Source: Aestuariivirga litoralis (GTDB lineage: Bacteria > Pseudomonadota > Alphaproteobacteria > Rhizobiales > Aestuariivirgaceae). From it: a DNA stretch of 64,000 nucleotides. Shown piece after piece: positions 25,285 to 42,044 of the stretch. Position 1 is the first letter of the stretch, and every line of letters begins with the position of its first letter. Below the pieces are notes generated by a model. It searched no databases, had not been told where the DNA came from, and saw only the letters and a program-made list of their open reading frames with translations. The DNA is taken from contig NZ_QKVK01000007.1 in NCBI RefSeq assembly GCF_003234965.1, positions 186,001 through 250,000 of the forward strand. Reading direction: 5' to 3'. Position numbers and translations under genes: made by a program.

Positions 25285-26468
25285 GTCGGGCGGACGATAC
25301 CAAGAAGATGCGCCATGTCCTTGAGGAAAATCCGCAGGTGAGCCATCGGCCCTTTGCGGACCAGCTTCTTCTCGGTGTAGGACTCCCAGGTCAGGCGCTG
25401 CACGTCCTTGTCCTCGCACATCTTGACGAAGCTCTCGCGCCGCTTGTCGCTCGAATACCAGAAATACTGCATGATGCCGAGAATGAAGAACACGCGCCCA
25501 TGTTCCTTCATGAAGCGCTTGCGCGCCGTTGCCAGCTGGCGCGCGTCGCCGGTGCGCAGGAAGGCAATGGCGGCATCGGCCGCCAGCCGGCCGCCCAGCA
25601 TGGCATAATAGATGCCCTCGCCCGAGGCCGGCGCCACGACGCCCGCGGCATCGCCCGCCAGCACCACGTCACGGCCATTGTCCCAGCGCTTGAGCGGCTT
25701 CAGCGGGATGGGGGCGCCCTCGCGGCGCAGCGTCTGGCCGTCGAAGCCCATCTGCTGCCGGAGGTCCGCCACGGCACCTTTGAGCGAGAAGCCCTTGTGG
25801 GCGCTGCCGGTGCCGACGCTCATCGTCCGGCCGTGCGGGAACACCCAGGCATAGAAATCCGGCGACAGGCTGCCGCGGTAATAGACGTCGCAGCGGTCTG
25901 CCTCATATTGCTCGGAACGGCCCGCGGGGGCCTCGATGATCTCGTGGTAGGCGAAGACGTAAGGCACCTTGTGGGCACCGCGCACCGTGTCCTTGCCGAC
26001 CTTCGAGAGCGCCCCGTCGGCGCCGATCACGCAGCGCGCGCGCAGCGTGCCGGGGGTGCCGTCCCTGTCCTTGTAGTGCACGGTGGCGGTGCCATAGCCA
26101 TCGCGCGAGAAGCCCTCGTAGGTGCCGGTGCGGCGCTCGGCCCCGGCCTCGGCGGCACGGTTGCGCAGCCATTCGTCGAAGGGGCCGCGGTCGACCATGC
26201 CGACGTAGGAATTGGTCACCGGCATGTCGACCTTGCGGTCCGACGGCGAAATGATGCGGGCGGAGAAGATGCGCGCCACCAGCATGTCGGCCGGGATCTC
26301 GAAATCGCGGATGCAGCGCGGCGGAATGGCGCCGCCGCAGGGCTTGATGCGCCCGGCGCGGTCGAGCAGCACCACGGCGAGGCCGGCGCGGGCCGCGTCA
26401 TGCGCCGCGGTGGCGCCGCTCGGGCCGCCGCCCACCACCACGAGATCGAAGATCGTTTCTGCCAGCAT
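25281..26468 (-). CDS. bchP: Geranylgeranyl reductase BchP
   Basis: BchP reduces the geranylgeranyl tail of bacteriochlorophyll (or its diphosphate) to phytyl in three steps. The 395-aa flavoprotein has the N-terminal dinucleotide motif VVGGGPSGATAAHDAARAG, a PCGGAIP segment, and GDAAGVVAPASGEGIYYAM, the second FAD contact. The ATG at 26468 starts 4 bases after the preceding MFS gene's stop; the upstream open frame is a shadow of that gene. Confidence 0.95.
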   Translation of the reverse strand: MLAETIFDLVVVGGGPSGATAAHDAARAGLAVVLLDRAGRIKPCGGAIPPRCIRDFEIPADMLVARIFSARIISPSDRKVDMPVTNSYVGMVDRGPFDEWLRNRAAEAGAERRTGTYEGFSRDGYGTATVHYKDRDGTPGTLRARCVIGADGALSKVGKDTVRGAHKVPYVFAYHEIIEAPAGRSEQYEADRCDVYYRGSLSPDFYAWVFPHGRTMSVGTGSAHKGFSLKGAVADLRQQMGFDGQTLRREGAPIPLKPLKRWDNGRDVVLAGDAAGVVAPASGEGIYYAMLGGRLAADAAIAFLRTGDARQLATARKRFMKEHGRVFFILGIMQYFWYSSDKRRESFVKMCEDKDVQRLTWESYTEKKLVRKGPMAHLRIFLKDMAHLLGIVRPT

Positions 26469-26472
26469 GGTG

Positions 26473-27786
26473 CTAACTCCCGCTTGCCTGGTGGCGCGCC
26501 GCCAGCACCAGCGGGTTCGCCGCCGCGCCGAAGCCGTCCCGGTTGCCGATGGCGGCAGCGAGCAGCGCCGCCGCGATGAAGAAGCAGGCCTCGACCGCGA
26601 AGACCGTGGCATAGGCCATGACCGGCGAGCCGAAGGCCAGCCGCGAGACATCCGCCAGCACCGTTCCGGCAAAGCCGCCGATGCCGAAGGCAATGGCCTG
26701 CGCGGCGCCGAACAGCCCCATGCGCACGCCCTCGCGCGAGGTGCCGTTGCTGGCCATGTTGAACATCGAGCCGATGGCGGCCACCGCGAAGACGCCGTTG
26801 CAGAAGCCGAGCGCGAAGACCGATGGCTTCAGCGGCCAGCCCGGCCCCACCCTGGCCGCCATGACGAGGAGCGCCAGCGCCAGCGCCGAGCCGATGCAGC
26901 CCGCCACCGTCCAGCTCCTGAGGCTCATGAGCCGCGGCAGCAGCGTCGAGGCCGCCCCCACCAGCACCATGCCGAGCAGCACCCCGGAATTCTGCACGCC
27001 CGACAGCGCCGTGGACTGGCCCGGCGTCAGCCCGAAGACGAGGCCTGCGAAGGGCTCGAGGATCAGGTCCTGCGCCGAATAGGCCAGCATCGAGACGAAG
27101 ATGAAGATGGCGAAGCGGCGCGCCGTGCGGTCGGCCCAGACCTCGGACAGGGCGGCGCGGAACGGCACCTTCGCCTCGTCCCTGCGCGGCGCGGGGCGCG
27201 CCGTCTCCAGCCCCCGCACGGCGAGCAGCGTCAGCGCGAAGGCGCCGGCACAGATGCAGGCCGCCACCGCAAGGAGCCTCCTGGTCGAGAACGGGTCGAG
27301 GAAGTGCCCGGCCAGCGCGGCGGTGACGATGAAGCCGGCGATCATCATGATCCACACGATGGTGGCCGCCGCGGGGCGCCGCGCCTCCGCCACCTGGCTG
27401 GCCAGCAGCACGAGCAGCGAGGTGCCCGCGGCCCCGACCCCTGCCCCGATCAGCGTGAAGGCGGCAACCGCCACCGCCATGCCCGCCAGCATGTTCAGCG
27501 CCATGACATGCACCGACAGCGCCGCGCCGAAGCCGCCGAGCGCCAGCGCCGCCATGCCGGCGATGATCCACGGCGTGCGCCGCCCGCCCTTGTCGGAGCC
27601 ATGGCCCCAGGAGGGCCTCAGCACCTGCAGCGCGTAATGCCAGGTCACCAGGAGCCCCGGCACCATGGCCGGCAGCGCCAGTTCCACGATCATCACGCGG
27701 TTGATGGTCGAGGTGGTCAGCACCACGATGGCGCCCAGCGCCGCCTGCACCAGCCCGAAGCGCGCGATGCCCAGCCACGAGGTCAT
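26473..27786 (-). CDS. PucC-family (BCD) membrane protein between bchG and bchP
   Basis: This 437-aa polytopic protein belongs to the PucC/LhaA family, matching by position the ORF428-type gene lying between bchG and bchP in Rhodobacter. Family stretches include TSTINRVMIVELALPA, SAQDLILEPFAGLVFGLTPG and a late FAGTVLADVSRLAFGSP. Its role is thought to be bacteriochlorophyll handling next to BchG and BchP. The start overlaps the bchG stop as ATGA. Confidence 0.9.
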   Translation of the reverse strand: MTSWLGIARFGLVQAALGAIVVLTTSTINRVMIVELALPAMVPGLLVTWHYALQVLRPSWGHGSDKGGRRTPWIIAGMAALALGGFGAALSVHVMALNMLAGMAVAVAAFTLIGAGVGAAGTSLLVLLASQVAEARRPAAATIVWIMMIAGFIVTAALAGHFLDPFSTRRLLAVAACICAGAFALTLLAVRGLETARPAPRRDEAKVPFRAALSEVWADRTARRFAIFIFVSMLAYSAQDLILEPFAGLVFGLTPGQSTALSGVQNSGVLLGMVLVGAASTLLPRLMSLRSWTVAGCIGSALALALLVMAARVGPGWPLKPSVFALGFCNGVFAVAAIGSMFNMASNGTSREGVRMGLFGAAQAIAFGIGGFAGTVLADVSRLAFGSPVMAYATVFAVEACFFIAAALLAAAIGNRDGFGAAANPLVLAARHQASGS

Positions 27787-28685
27787 GCAAGCCCCCTGAG
27801 CGCGAAGGCGCTCACCATCATGCCGGAAACATAGAGCGGCACGCCGAAGCCCGAATACCACAGCGCCCGCTGCACCGGCTCGGCCAGGAAGCGCCGCATC
27901 ATCACCAGCTGCACGAGCAGCAGCACCGACACCGCCGCGGCATGGAGCGGCCTGCCCCAGACGACGAGAAGCCCGATCACCGCCACCTGCGGCAGCGCCA
28001 TCACCGCGCAGGCCACGCGCGCCGCACCCGCGACGCCGAGCTGCACCGGCAGCGAGCGCACGCCCATCCGCGTATCCCCGGCGATGGCCTTGAAGTCGTT
28101 GAGCGTCATGATGCCATGCGCGCCGGCCGAATAGAGCAGCGCCAGCACGAGGATCGCCCAGCCCGGCACCGCGGAGAGCAGCACGGCGGCCCCCGTGAAC
28201 CACGGCAGCCCCTCGTAGCACAGGCCCACGGCGGCATTGCCCCACCAGCCATTGCCCTTGAGGCGGAACGGCGGCGCCGAATAGGCCCAGGCCATGGCCA
28301 TGCCGAAACCGGCCGCCCAGAACACCACCGGCCCCAGCGCCAGCGCCACGGCGAGCGACAGCACGGTCCAGATGACGGCGATGAAGAGCCCCCAGCGCCC
28401 GGGAATCCGCCCCGAGGGAATCGGCCGCCCCGGCTCGTTGATGGCATCGACATGCCGGTCGAACCAGTCATTCACCGCCTGGCTGGTGCCGCACACCAGG
28501 GGCCCCGACAGCGCCATGCCCGCCAGCACCAAGCCCCAGTGATCACTCAGGGAAACCCCGGACGACACTGCCCCGCAGGCAAACGCCCACATGGGCGGAA
28601 ACCACGTCACCGGCTTCAGCAACTGCACCACCGCCGCAGGCTGCGGCAGCGACGGTGCAGGCCGGGTGGAGGCGAGATTTGCCAT
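27783..28685 (-). CDS. bchG: Bacteriochlorophyll synthase BchG
   Basis: BchG attaches the geranylgeranyl or phytyl diphosphate tail to bacteriochlorophyllide a. The 300-aa UbiA-family membrane prenyltransferase has the first Asp-rich motif NDWFDRHVDAINEP and a second in LNDFKAIAGD, plus KPVTWFPPMWAF at the N-terminus. It is the first gene of its operon, with a perfect PpsR-type operator just upstream (28717-28734). Confidence 0.95.
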   Translation of the reverse strand: MANLASTRPAPSLPQPAAVVQLLKPVTWFPPMWAFACGAVSSGVSLSDHWGLVLAGMALSGPLVCGTSQAVNDWFDRHVDAINEPGRPIPSGRIPGRWGLFIAVIWTVLSLAVALALGPVVFWAAGFGMAMAWAYSAPPFRLKGNGWWGNAAVGLCYEGLPWFTGAAVLLSAVPGWAILVLALLYSAGAHGIMTLNDFKAIAGDTRMGVRSLPVQLGVAGAARVACAVMALPQVAVIGLLVVWGRPLHAAAVSVLLLVQLVMMRRFLAEPVQRALWYSGFGVPLYVSGMMVSAFALRGLA

Positions 28686-28703
28686 GACCCGAAACGCTAT
28701 AAC

Positions 28704-28734
28704 TGACAGAACTGGTTGTCAATCTATGTTGACA
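28704..28734 (-). promoter_or_regulatory. Composite PpsR/CrtJ-type operator upstream of bchG
   Basis: TGTCA-N8-TGACA at 28717-28734 is a perfect PpsR/CrtJ palindrome. An overlapping inverted form TGACA-N8-TGTCA lies at 28704-28721. This is the same three-half-site layout as at crtI, with 13-base spacing. It lies 19-49 bases from the bchG start codon. Confidence 0.85.
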
Positions 28735-28739
28735 GCCTG

Positions 28740-29093
28740 TTTCGTCTGTAACACTTTGAAGAATGTGGGCGGCGACATGGAAAGCGCTGAATGACTAGCA
28801 TTCCGCGGACCGTCCGCAGCCCTCTCCCATCTCGCCTAATGCGTGGACTACTGGATCCGTATCACCTCCGGATCGTAAATTGCAGTCTACACATCCGCAC
28901 TTTGCCGCGGTTTTCGAACGCCCCTCAACGCCGCTACCATGACCACCACCCTGCCGCGTCTCCGTCGACAGGAATGTCGCACACATTACTTTAGCGTGTT
29001 TTTTCCGCCATTATTGTAAAATCACGCTTAACGTGTGCACTTAGAGATGTTAAATTGAAGTGATATGGTACATTTTTGGTTGCGTCAAAACGC
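28740..29093. other. Gene-free left edge of an AT-richer island
   Basis: Composition changes here from GC-rich third positions to AT-rich text (for example around 28985-29090). No gene, RNA or clear insertion-sequence end is seen. This is probably the junction of the inserted segment carrying the next two genes. Confidence 0.5.
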
Positions 29094-30356
29094 ATGGAAA
29101 TCGAATTTGATCTCAAGGACAAGATGTCGGCGGTAGAGTCTTGTCGCGTTTGTCGCTCAACAAACAGTTCACTGTATTTAATAGTCAGGCGCGCCGAAGG
29201 CGACCTCAATCTATTCTCGTGTCACGCTTGCGGATCGCTTTACTTTGATGGCCAATCACCCGCATCCGCATATGCCGATATAGCACCCAACAGCGCCTTT
29301 TGGCTGGATTACGTTCAGGCCGGGGCTGGCATCAGCAGCATGCTGGAACCTTTGCTGGCCGTAGCACCACATCTCCGTGGATCCCTGATCGACGTGGGAT
29401 CAGGCTTCGGTTTCGTTGTCGACTTCTGGAGACGGTTAGGAAACACCGCGATCGGCCTCGAACCTTCGAGTTACGGCGAATTGGGTCGTCAGTTGCTGGG
29501 AGTAGACAATAGATCCATCGACCTCGAGACCTTCCGCACCGAAAACCCCAAAGAGACATTTGATGTGGTCTTCAGCAGCGAGGTTATCGAGCATACCGCT
29601 TCCCCCAAAAACTTTCTGGATGGCCTCGTCTCCCTGGTGGGTGAAAGCGGTACTCTGATCCTCACCACGCCCTCACCATCGGTGGTCTCTTCAACGGCGA
29701 ACCCGTCGGAGTTGCTGAGCGCTCTCTCTCCCGGCTTTCACTACTGCATCATTTCGCCAACAGCTCTCAAGTCGATGCTTGAGGAACATGGTCTTGAAGT
29801 GACGGTTGCGACCCACGGTGTTCAAACATACGTGTGGGCGACTCGAACAAGGGGCCTCACCTTCTCTACCGATCGATTTGATTGGCCCATGTATCTTGCT
29901 TATCTCGAGCAGATATCGGACACCCCCGACAGGCATCTTTCCTCCGGCGTCCTCTGCCGACTTTTCAAGGATTCGCTGAATACCCGAGACTTCGAGAGGG
30001 CGACTTCGTCATACGCCAAGCTGTCGAAACTGGCCCGCTCTGCATACGGCATTTCACTTGAGAGCCCCGAAATCTCAAGCCTGTTAGAAAACAAGCAACC
30101 AATGACGCTGCTGGACCAGTACCCTTCATGGCTCGGCAACGCCCTGCTCTTCGGAGCTCTGCATGTAGGCTTCACCAGAGGCGATTATCGAACGAAAGTC
30201 CGAATGCTCGACGCTGCAATAAGGGTGCTGGAGAGACGTGTAGAAGTCGAAAGGCAGTTTGGCCAGGAAGCTGCTCACTTCCTTCCGTTTGCGAGAGAAC
30301 AGTACATCATCTCACTTCGTGAAAGCTTGGAATCAGACGCCTCTCGACACCAGTAA
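29094..30356 (+). CDS. Class I SAM-dependent methyltransferase with N-terminal zinc-binding segment
   Basis: The product (about 420 aa) has an N-terminal CRVC...CHAC four-cysteine segment, then a methyltransferase fold with the SAM loop LIDVGSGFGFVVDFWRRLG and a post-core FSSEVIEHTASP motif. This layout is common in sugar or lipid methyltransferases of polysaccharide clusters. The C-terminal 170 residues are helical and unassigned. A TTG at 29076 could extend it by 6 residues; no strong ribosome site decides. Codon usage is AT-richer than the flanking cluster, which suggests horizontal acquisition. Confidence 0.75.
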   Translation: MEIEFDLKDKMSAVESCRVCRSTNSSLYLIVRRAEGDLNLFSCHACGSLYFDGQSPASAYADIAPNSAFWLDYVQAGAGISSMLEPLLAVAPHLRGSLIDVGSGFGFVVDFWRRLGNTAIGLEPSSYGELGRQLLGVDNRSIDLETFRTENPKETFDVVFSSEVIEHTASPKNFLDGLVSLVGESGTLILTTPSPSVVSSTANPSELLSALSPGFHYCIISPTALKSMLEEHGLEVTVATHGVQTYVWATRTRGLTFSTDRFDWPMYLAYLEQISDTPDRHLSSGVLCRLFKDSLNTRDFERATSSYAKLSKLARSAYGISLESPEISSLLENKQPMTLLDQYPSWLGNALLFGALHVGFTRGDYRTKVRMLDAAIRVLERRVEVERQFGQEAAHFLPFAREQYIISLRESLESDASRHQ

Positions 30357-30440
30357 GGAGCATCTAGCCTGTGGAAGACACATTCGTGCAGGTCAGTCTC
30401 TTCTGCGATCTGAACGAATTAGAAAGAATGGTCAATTGCC

Positions 30441-31409
30441 ATGCCACGATCTGAGATCGCACAGCGAACACATTTCTTCATCACCGACCTAAGAAAGCGA
30501 GCAGTCTCGACGATTTCCGGAGAGGTACGCAAAAGTGTGGAGGGCATGGATCCCAACAAGGATTCAAACTCATTCTGCATCTACGTGCACTTTGACTCTC
30601 GCAACTCAATCCACAGATATGTCAGAGAGCAGTTGGCAACACTCAGCGCCCGTGGATACCGCATCATTTTTGTCTCTCATGCGGTAGGCTCTCCGCCACT
30701 GGAAACATTGTCACCGTTCTGTACGATTCAGTTCCATAGACAGAATATCGGGCATGACTTCGGTGCTTATCACTTTGGGCTTCGCTACTTGCAGTCCCGG
30801 GGCGCTCATCCAGCCGAAGTTATACTAACCAACGACTCATGTTACGGCTACTTCGGTGACTTGACCAATATCATTGAAGCTTCGAGAAGTTCAGATGCAT
30901 TGATCTGGTGGCTGACTGATAGTTATGAAATTGCATACCACGTCCAGAGTTATTTTCTGAGACTTAGTGGGGAACTTCTTTCCTCATTACAGTTCTGGCG
31001 GTTCTGGGAGCATCTGCCCAACACAACCGACAGGTCTCGGATCATCCGAAAGGGCGAGGTCGGCTTCACCCAGCATATGATCAAGCGAGGCATTACGGTA
31101 GATTGCTTCGCGCCCTATGAGCAGCTTGCGCTTGGGTGGCTCAAACTGCACGCAGGCAGGGTGAATGCTAGACCAGGGGAAAAGGCGTTCTTGGACTATG
31201 TAGAAAGTCAACTCGTGACGAATGCTCCTGTGAATCCGAGTCACTGCTTTGTTGAGGCTCTGCTCGAACGTGGAGTACCTTTGGTGAAGAGAGATCTTCT
31301 GCGCCACAATCCGCTGAAAGTGCCCAATTTGTTGAATATTGCACAAATCATAACGGCCAAGGGAAGCGACTTTTCCGCAACATCTGAGCACCTTAAGATC
31401 GCAGTCTGA
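30441..31409 (+). CDS. Rhamnan synthesis F (RgpF)-like protein
   Basis: This 322-aa protein resembles the RgpF family of glycosyltransferase-linked polysaccharide proteins. It shows IYVHFDSRNSIHRYVREQL near residue 48, the family-like HDFGAYHFGLRYL, and TNDSCYGYFGDL with the acidic residues expected for nucleotide-sugar binding. It lies 84 bases after the methyltransferase and shares its AT-rich composition, so the two probably arrived together and modify a cell-surface glycan. Nothing links them to photosynthesis. Confidence 0.75.
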   Translation: MPRSEIAQRTHFFITDLRKRAVSTISGEVRKSVEGMDPNKDSNSFCIYVHFDSRNSIHRYVREQLATLSARGYRIIFVSHAVGSPPLETLSPFCTIQFHRQNIGHDFGAYHFGLRYLQSRGAHPAEVILTNDSCYGYFGDLTNIIEASRSSDALIWWLTDSYEIAYHVQSYFLRLSGELLSSLQFWRFWEHLPNTTDRSRIIRKGEVGFTQHMIKRGITVDCFAPYEQLALGWLKLHAGRVNARPGEKAFLDYVESQLVTNAPVNPSHCFVEALLERGVPLVKRDLLRHNPLKVPNLLNIAQIITAKGSDFSATSEHLKIAV

Positions 31410-31824
31410 AGGTTCCACGGCGCGCTGACTACCGATCAGACAATGCGGGCATCGCAATCCCGAACTTCTGACACTCGCTCAGGTCAACGCATTGGCAGTG
31501 CACAATTGCTGGCATTTGCAAAGATCTGCGGAGTGGTACAGCGTGCCACAGGCACAGGGTGTTTTGTTTGCACCTCTACGTGCATTAGCATGCCAAAGGC
31601 GGCAACCTTTTTGCATCGAAAATGCATCCGCAGAGCAAGTTGGCAGAGCACGGATACATCACCGCGCCTCGCGTCGTCACGTCCAACCCAATAGTGGCCG
31701 GGCGTGAGCCGGCCATCCTCTGGGCTGGCGGGGAAAGGATGCGCGGGTCAAGCCCGCGCCTCAGGGAATAGAGAAGCAGGGGAAGTGCGAGTGCTGCGCG
31801 GTTCGGCGCCGGACTTGCGCTGGC
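31410..31824. other. Gene-free right edge of the island
   Basis: No convincing gene is seen. Around 31600-31631 there is GGCAACCTTTTTGCATCG followed by AAAATGCATCCGC, words also present in the crtE insert. Near 31720-31760 a partial palindrome (GATGCGCGGGTCAAGCCCGC) resembles a decayed REP element. It lies after the RgpF-like gene and before the 3' end of ppsR, so it may contain the terminators. Confidence 0.45.
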
Positions 31825-33273
31825 CTACTCTTCCTCGGGGCCCGACTTGTCCTCGATGCCGTAGCGGTGGAGCTTCACGTAAAGGCTCTGGCGGGAGAGG
31901 CCGAGCATGTCGGCGGCGCTGGCGCGGTTGTTGTCGGAGAGCTGCAGGGCGGCCTCGATGCACAAGCGTTCGATGATGTCGGTGGTTTCGCGCACCAGGT
32001 CCTTCAGCGGCACCTTGCCGACGAGCTTGGTCATCTCGTCGACCGAGCGCAGCAGGGTGCGGCGGTTCGATTCGGGCTCGGCGGCGCGGCGGCTGGCGCG
32101 GCGGATGGAGAAGCCGTAGCAGGTGGGGGCAGCGGGCGGCGAGGCGACGGCCGAGACCTCCACGTCCTCCGTCGTGCCGAACTGGCCGCGCAGCACGGTC
32201 TGGAACTGGCGCACCGCGCCGTTCTCCGCGAGGCTGTTGAACAGCACCGAAACATCGACACCGGCACGGCCCATCCAGCGGTCGATCGGCTCGCCGCGCG
32301 CCTGCTCCTCGGAGCCCAGCTGGGCGGCGTCGAGGAAGGCGGCATTGGCCGAGATGATGCGGCGCTCGAGGTCGGTCACCACGAAGGCCTCGGGCAGGTC
32401 GCGCAGCGCGTTGACCACGGCGGCCTGGCCGCGCGACACCACGATGCCGCTGGCGCCCGCCGCCATGGGCTGCAGGCGCATGAGGTAGAAGCTGGCGTTT
32501 TCCTGCCGGAAGATGGTGGCGCCCAGCACCGCCTGCTGCTGGCGGCCCTCCAGCGTGAGGGCCACGTCATCGGCCCGGCCGGTGGCGCGCAGCGCCGTCA
32601 TCAGCTCTTCCACCTTGGGCGCGTCGGGGCCGTCGAACATCGCGGCGAATTGCGATCCGGCCAGCCGCTTCAGAGGCTTGTTCATCAGGTTGGCGGCGGC
32701 GGAATTGGCCTCGACGATGCGGCCGGTGCGCGAATCGACCACCACGATCGCCTCGGAGGACACCTGCATCAGCAGGCGGTAGCGGGTTTCGGCGTGGCGG
32801 AGCCTGGCATATTCCTGCTCGATCGACTGCTCGGCGGCGAGCAGCTTCTGCTGCACGGCGGCGACCTGGCGAAGGTCACGCCCGATGGCCACGAACTGGC
32901 CGCCGTTGCCCGCCTTCATCACGCAGTAGCGCACCGGAATGTCGGCGCCGTCCGCCTGCTGGTGGTTGATCTGGCGCCAGCGCGGCGGCAGGCCCATGGC
33001 GGCCTCCTGCAGCATCTGCTCGATCTTGGGGCGGCTCTCGATGGTCGACACCTCGGCCCAGGCCTTGCCAGGCCAGGTGGCGAAGATCTCCGCCGGGAGC
33101 TCGGCGCCGGCGAAGATCCGCTCGCCCAGCGTGCCGTCGGGGTTGATGACCAGCGCAATGTCGGCGGCGGCCGAGAGGAGAAGGGCAGACTCCCCCGCCT
33201 CGAGCTGCTGCAGCAACCCGGCGAGGCTGGCCTCCCGATCACGCGGATGAGAGGGCACGCTCTTGAGCGTCAC
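31825..33273 (-). CDS. ppsR: Transcriptional repressor of photosynthesis genes PpsR/CrtJ
   Basis: PpsR represses bch, crt and puc genes under oxygen by binding TGT-N12-ACA. The 482-aa protein has an N-terminal PAS-like region, a Q-linker helix (about 135-165), two PAS domains (about 165-280 and 285-395) and a C-terminal Fis-type helix-turn-helix (about 435-475, AADMLGLSRQSLYVKLHRYG). Cys438 in the helix-turn-helix matches the known redox cysteine; other cysteines are at 117 and 385. The GTG at 33273 is chosen, preceded by AAGGACAAGG, because the open frame further upstream overlaps ppaA. Confidence 0.92.
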   Translation of the reverse strand: MTLKSVPSHPRDREASLAGLLQQLEAGESALLLSAAADIALVINPDGTLGERIFAGAELPAEIFATWPGKAWAEVSTIESRPKIEQMLQEAAMGLPPRWRQINHQQADGADIPVRYCVMKAGNGGQFVAIGRDLRQVAAVQQKLLAAEQSIEQEYARLRHAETRYRLLMQVSSEAIVVVDSRTGRIVEANSAAANLMNKPLKRLAGSQFAAMFDGPDAPKVEELMTALRATGRADDVALTLEGRQQQAVLGATIFRQENASFYLMRLQPMAAGASGIVVSRGQAAVVNALRDLPEAFVVTDLERRIISANAAFLDAAQLGSEEQARGEPIDRWMGRAGVDVSVLFNSLAENGAVRQFQTVLRGQFGTTEDVEVSAVASPPAAPTCYGFSIRRASRRAAEPESNRRTLLRSVDEMTKLVGKVPLKDLVRETTDIIERLCIEAALQLSDNNRASAADMLGLSRQSLYVKLHRYGIEDKSGPEEE

Positions 33274-33313
33274 GTCCTTGTCCTTCCATGAGCTGCGGCG
33301 GTTTCCACCATAC

Positions 33314-36039
<2,726 letters not shown>

Positions 36040-36041
36040 AC

Positions 36042-37539
36042 ATGCAGCTCACCCTCTGGACCTATGAAGGCCCGCCGCACATCGGCGCCATGCGCATCGC
36101 AACGGCGATGGACGGACTGCATTATGTGCTGCACGCGCCGCAGGGCGACACCTATGCCGACCTGCTCTTCACCATGATCGAGCGCCGCAATGCCCGCCCG
36201 CCCGTGACCTACACCACCTTCCAGGCCCGTGACCTTGGCGGGGATACGGCCGAACTGTTCAAGACCGCCGCTGCCGATGCCTATGAGCGCTTCAAGCCGC
36301 AGGCCATGATCGTGGGCGCCTCCTGCACGGCGGAACTGATCCAGGACGATCCGGGCGGGCTTGCCAAGGCGCTGGCGCTGCCGGTGCCGGTGATCCCGCT
36401 GGAGCTTCCCTCCTACCAGAAGAAGGAGAACTGGGGCGCTTCCGAGACCTTCTACCAGATCGTGCGCGCGCTGTGCGTGCCGCGCCGTGACGCCGCAGCG
36501 AACCCGCGCTCGTGCAACATACTCGGGCCGACGGCACTCGGTTTCCGCCACCGTGACGACCTCGCGGAGATTTCCCGGCTGCTTGAAAGGATGGGTGTGA
36601 CCATCAATGTCGTGGCTCCGCTGGACGCGACACCCGACGACATCCGCCGCATTCCGGAGGCTTCGTTCAATGTCGTGCTCTATCCGGAAACGGCCGAGAC
36701 GGCAGGCCGCTGGCTGGAACGCAACTGCAAGCAGCCGATGACCAGCATCGTCCCCATCGGGGTTTCCGCCACGCGTGACTTCATCGCCCAGGTGGCATCG
36801 CTGGCAGGCCTCGATGCCGATGCCGCGGACAAGGCCGGAGCCTCGCGCCTGCCGTGGTATTCGCGCTCGGTTGACTCGACCTACCTGACGGGCAAGCGCG
36901 TCTTCATCTTCGGCGACGCCACGCATGCGCTGGCGGCAGCACGAATCGCCCGGGAGGAACTGGGTTTCGAGGTGGTGGGGCTTGGCACCTACTCGCGCGA
37001 GTTCGCGCGCCCGGTTCGCGAGGCGGCCGCCAGGCTGGGCCTCGAGGCGCTGATCACCGACGACTATCTCGAGGTCGAGGCGAAGGTTGCGGAACTCCAG
37101 CCGGAACTGGTGCTCGGCACCCAGATGGAACGCCACATCGCCAAGAAGCTGGGCTTCCCCTGTGCCGTGATCTCCGCCCCCGTCCATGTGCAGGATTTCC
37201 CCGCCCGCTATTCGCCGCAGATGGGCTTCGAGGGGGCCAATGTCATTTTCGATAGCTGGGTCCATCCGCTGATGATGGGGCTGGAGGAGCATCTTCTCCA
37301 CATGTTCCGCGGTGACTTCGAATTCAACGACAAGGCGGCCGCCTCGCACCTCGGCGCAGGCGCCACCAAGCCCGCAGAGCCTGCACCGCCCCCGCCCGGC
37401 CCGACGCAGGGCGGCTGGGCTGCGGAGGCCGAGAAGGAACTTCAGAAGATCCCGTTCTTCGTGCGTGGCAAGGCGCGCCGCAACACCGAGCGCTTCGCAG
37501 CCGAACGCGGGATTGCCCTCATCACCATCGAGACGCTGT

Positions 37540-37568
<29 letters not shown>
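36042..37568 (+). CDS. bchB: Light-independent protochlorophyllide reductase subunit B
   Basis: BchB is the NifK-like subunit that completes the N2B2 catalytic core and supplies an aspartate ligand in known structures. The 508-aa protein begins [20 protein letters not shown], with [16 protein letters not shown] and [21 protein letters not shown] typical of BchB. A Pro/Ala linker (about 440-460) leads to the C-terminal domain conserved in BchB. It overlaps bchH by 29 bases. Confidence 0.96.

Positions 37569-42043
<4,475 letters not shown>

Positions 42044-42044
<1 letters not shown>

Noticed and set aside
28791-28994. A 67-codon frame in the spacer after bchG
   Set aside because: There is no ribosome site or family pattern, and it lies in the mixed-composition island edge.
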